Positions 6,611 through 6,685 of a DNA stretch of 6,685 nucleotides are shown piece by piece. The position numbers were made by a program, and so were the translations under genes. Under the pieces are notes generated by a model. That model ran no database searches. It was not told where the DNA came from and saw only the letters and a list, made by a program, of their open reading frames with translations. Where the stretch lies: assembly GCA_965363355.1 (NCBI GenBank), contig CBDTTM010000141.1:1-6685 (forward strand), in the 5' to 3' direction. The DNA is from CBDTTM01 sp965363355. Its GTDB lineage: Bacteria > Bacillota > Negativicutes > Selenomonadales > Selenomonadaceae. The first letter of the stretch is position 1; each line of letters opens with the position of its first letter.

Positions 6611-6685
6611 TGCTGACGCCAGCGCAAGTCACTGTTGTTATCCTGAATTACAAAGGTGTCGAAGACACCCTTTGTTGTCTCAACG
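6607..6685 (+). CDS. GT2-family glycosyltransferase (3' partial, N-terminus only)
   Basis: Only 26 codons are in the window. Two consecutive ATG codons (6607 and 6610) overlap the stop of the previous gene. The translation VTVVILNYKGVEDTLCCLN is the classic first strand and helix of GT2 enzymes of the rhamnosyltransferase-like type (VxVVILNYNG followed by a TLxCL helix). The overlap indicates translational coupling with the gene before it. The catalytic DXD region lies beyond the window, so family assignment rests on this one motif and the neighbours. Confidence 0.72.
   Translation, partial: MMLTPAQVTVVILNYKGVEDTLCCLN

Overview
The window is a one-directional block of surface-glycan genes: seven coding regions, all on the + strand, the first and last cut by the window edges. 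Products in order are (1) a CgeB-type glycosyltransferase fused to a SAM-dependent methyltransferase-like domain, (2) an ATP-grasp protein of unknown substrate, (3) a GT4 (GT-B fold) glycosyltransferase, (4-6) three GT2 (GT-A fold) glycosyltransferases and (7) the first codons of a further GT2 enzyme. This content is typical of an LPS O-antigen, capsule, exopolysaccharide or glycoprotein-glycan locus. No flippase, polymerase, chain-length regulator, nucleotide-sugar synthesis gene, RNA gene, insertion sequence or CRISPR array is visible.

The organism is a bacterium that uses Shine-Dalgarno sites (GAGG, AAGGA and AGGG upstream of starts) and accepts TTG and GTG starts. By eye the base composition is AT-leaning and uneven, with short stretches running from about 17% to 55% GC. 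An anaerobic Gram-negative such as a member of the Desulfovibrio group would fit, but the sequence does not settle the taxonomy.

Layout: the first four genes are separated by gaps of about 70 bases (1396-1463, 2508-2578, 3782-3855). From 4773 onward the genes are tightly packed: a 16-base overlap, an 8-base gap, then an ATGATG junction, which suggests translational coupling. None of the gaps holds a convincing terminator or promoter, so a single polycistronic transcript is the simplest reading.

Working model (inference): the glycosyltransferases add sugars one after another to a lipid-linked or protein-linked acceptor on the cytoplasmic side of the membrane. The methyltransferase domain may methylate a sugar or cap the chain. 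The ATP-grasp protein may form an amide or similar bond on the glycan or its precursor. The two most noteworthy signals are a run of nine G inside the GT4 gene, where a slip of one base either way gives a stop within about 15 codons (a candidate phase-variation switch), and the uncharacterised ATP-grasp enzyme, whose metal-site spacing matches RimK but with Ser in place of Asn.
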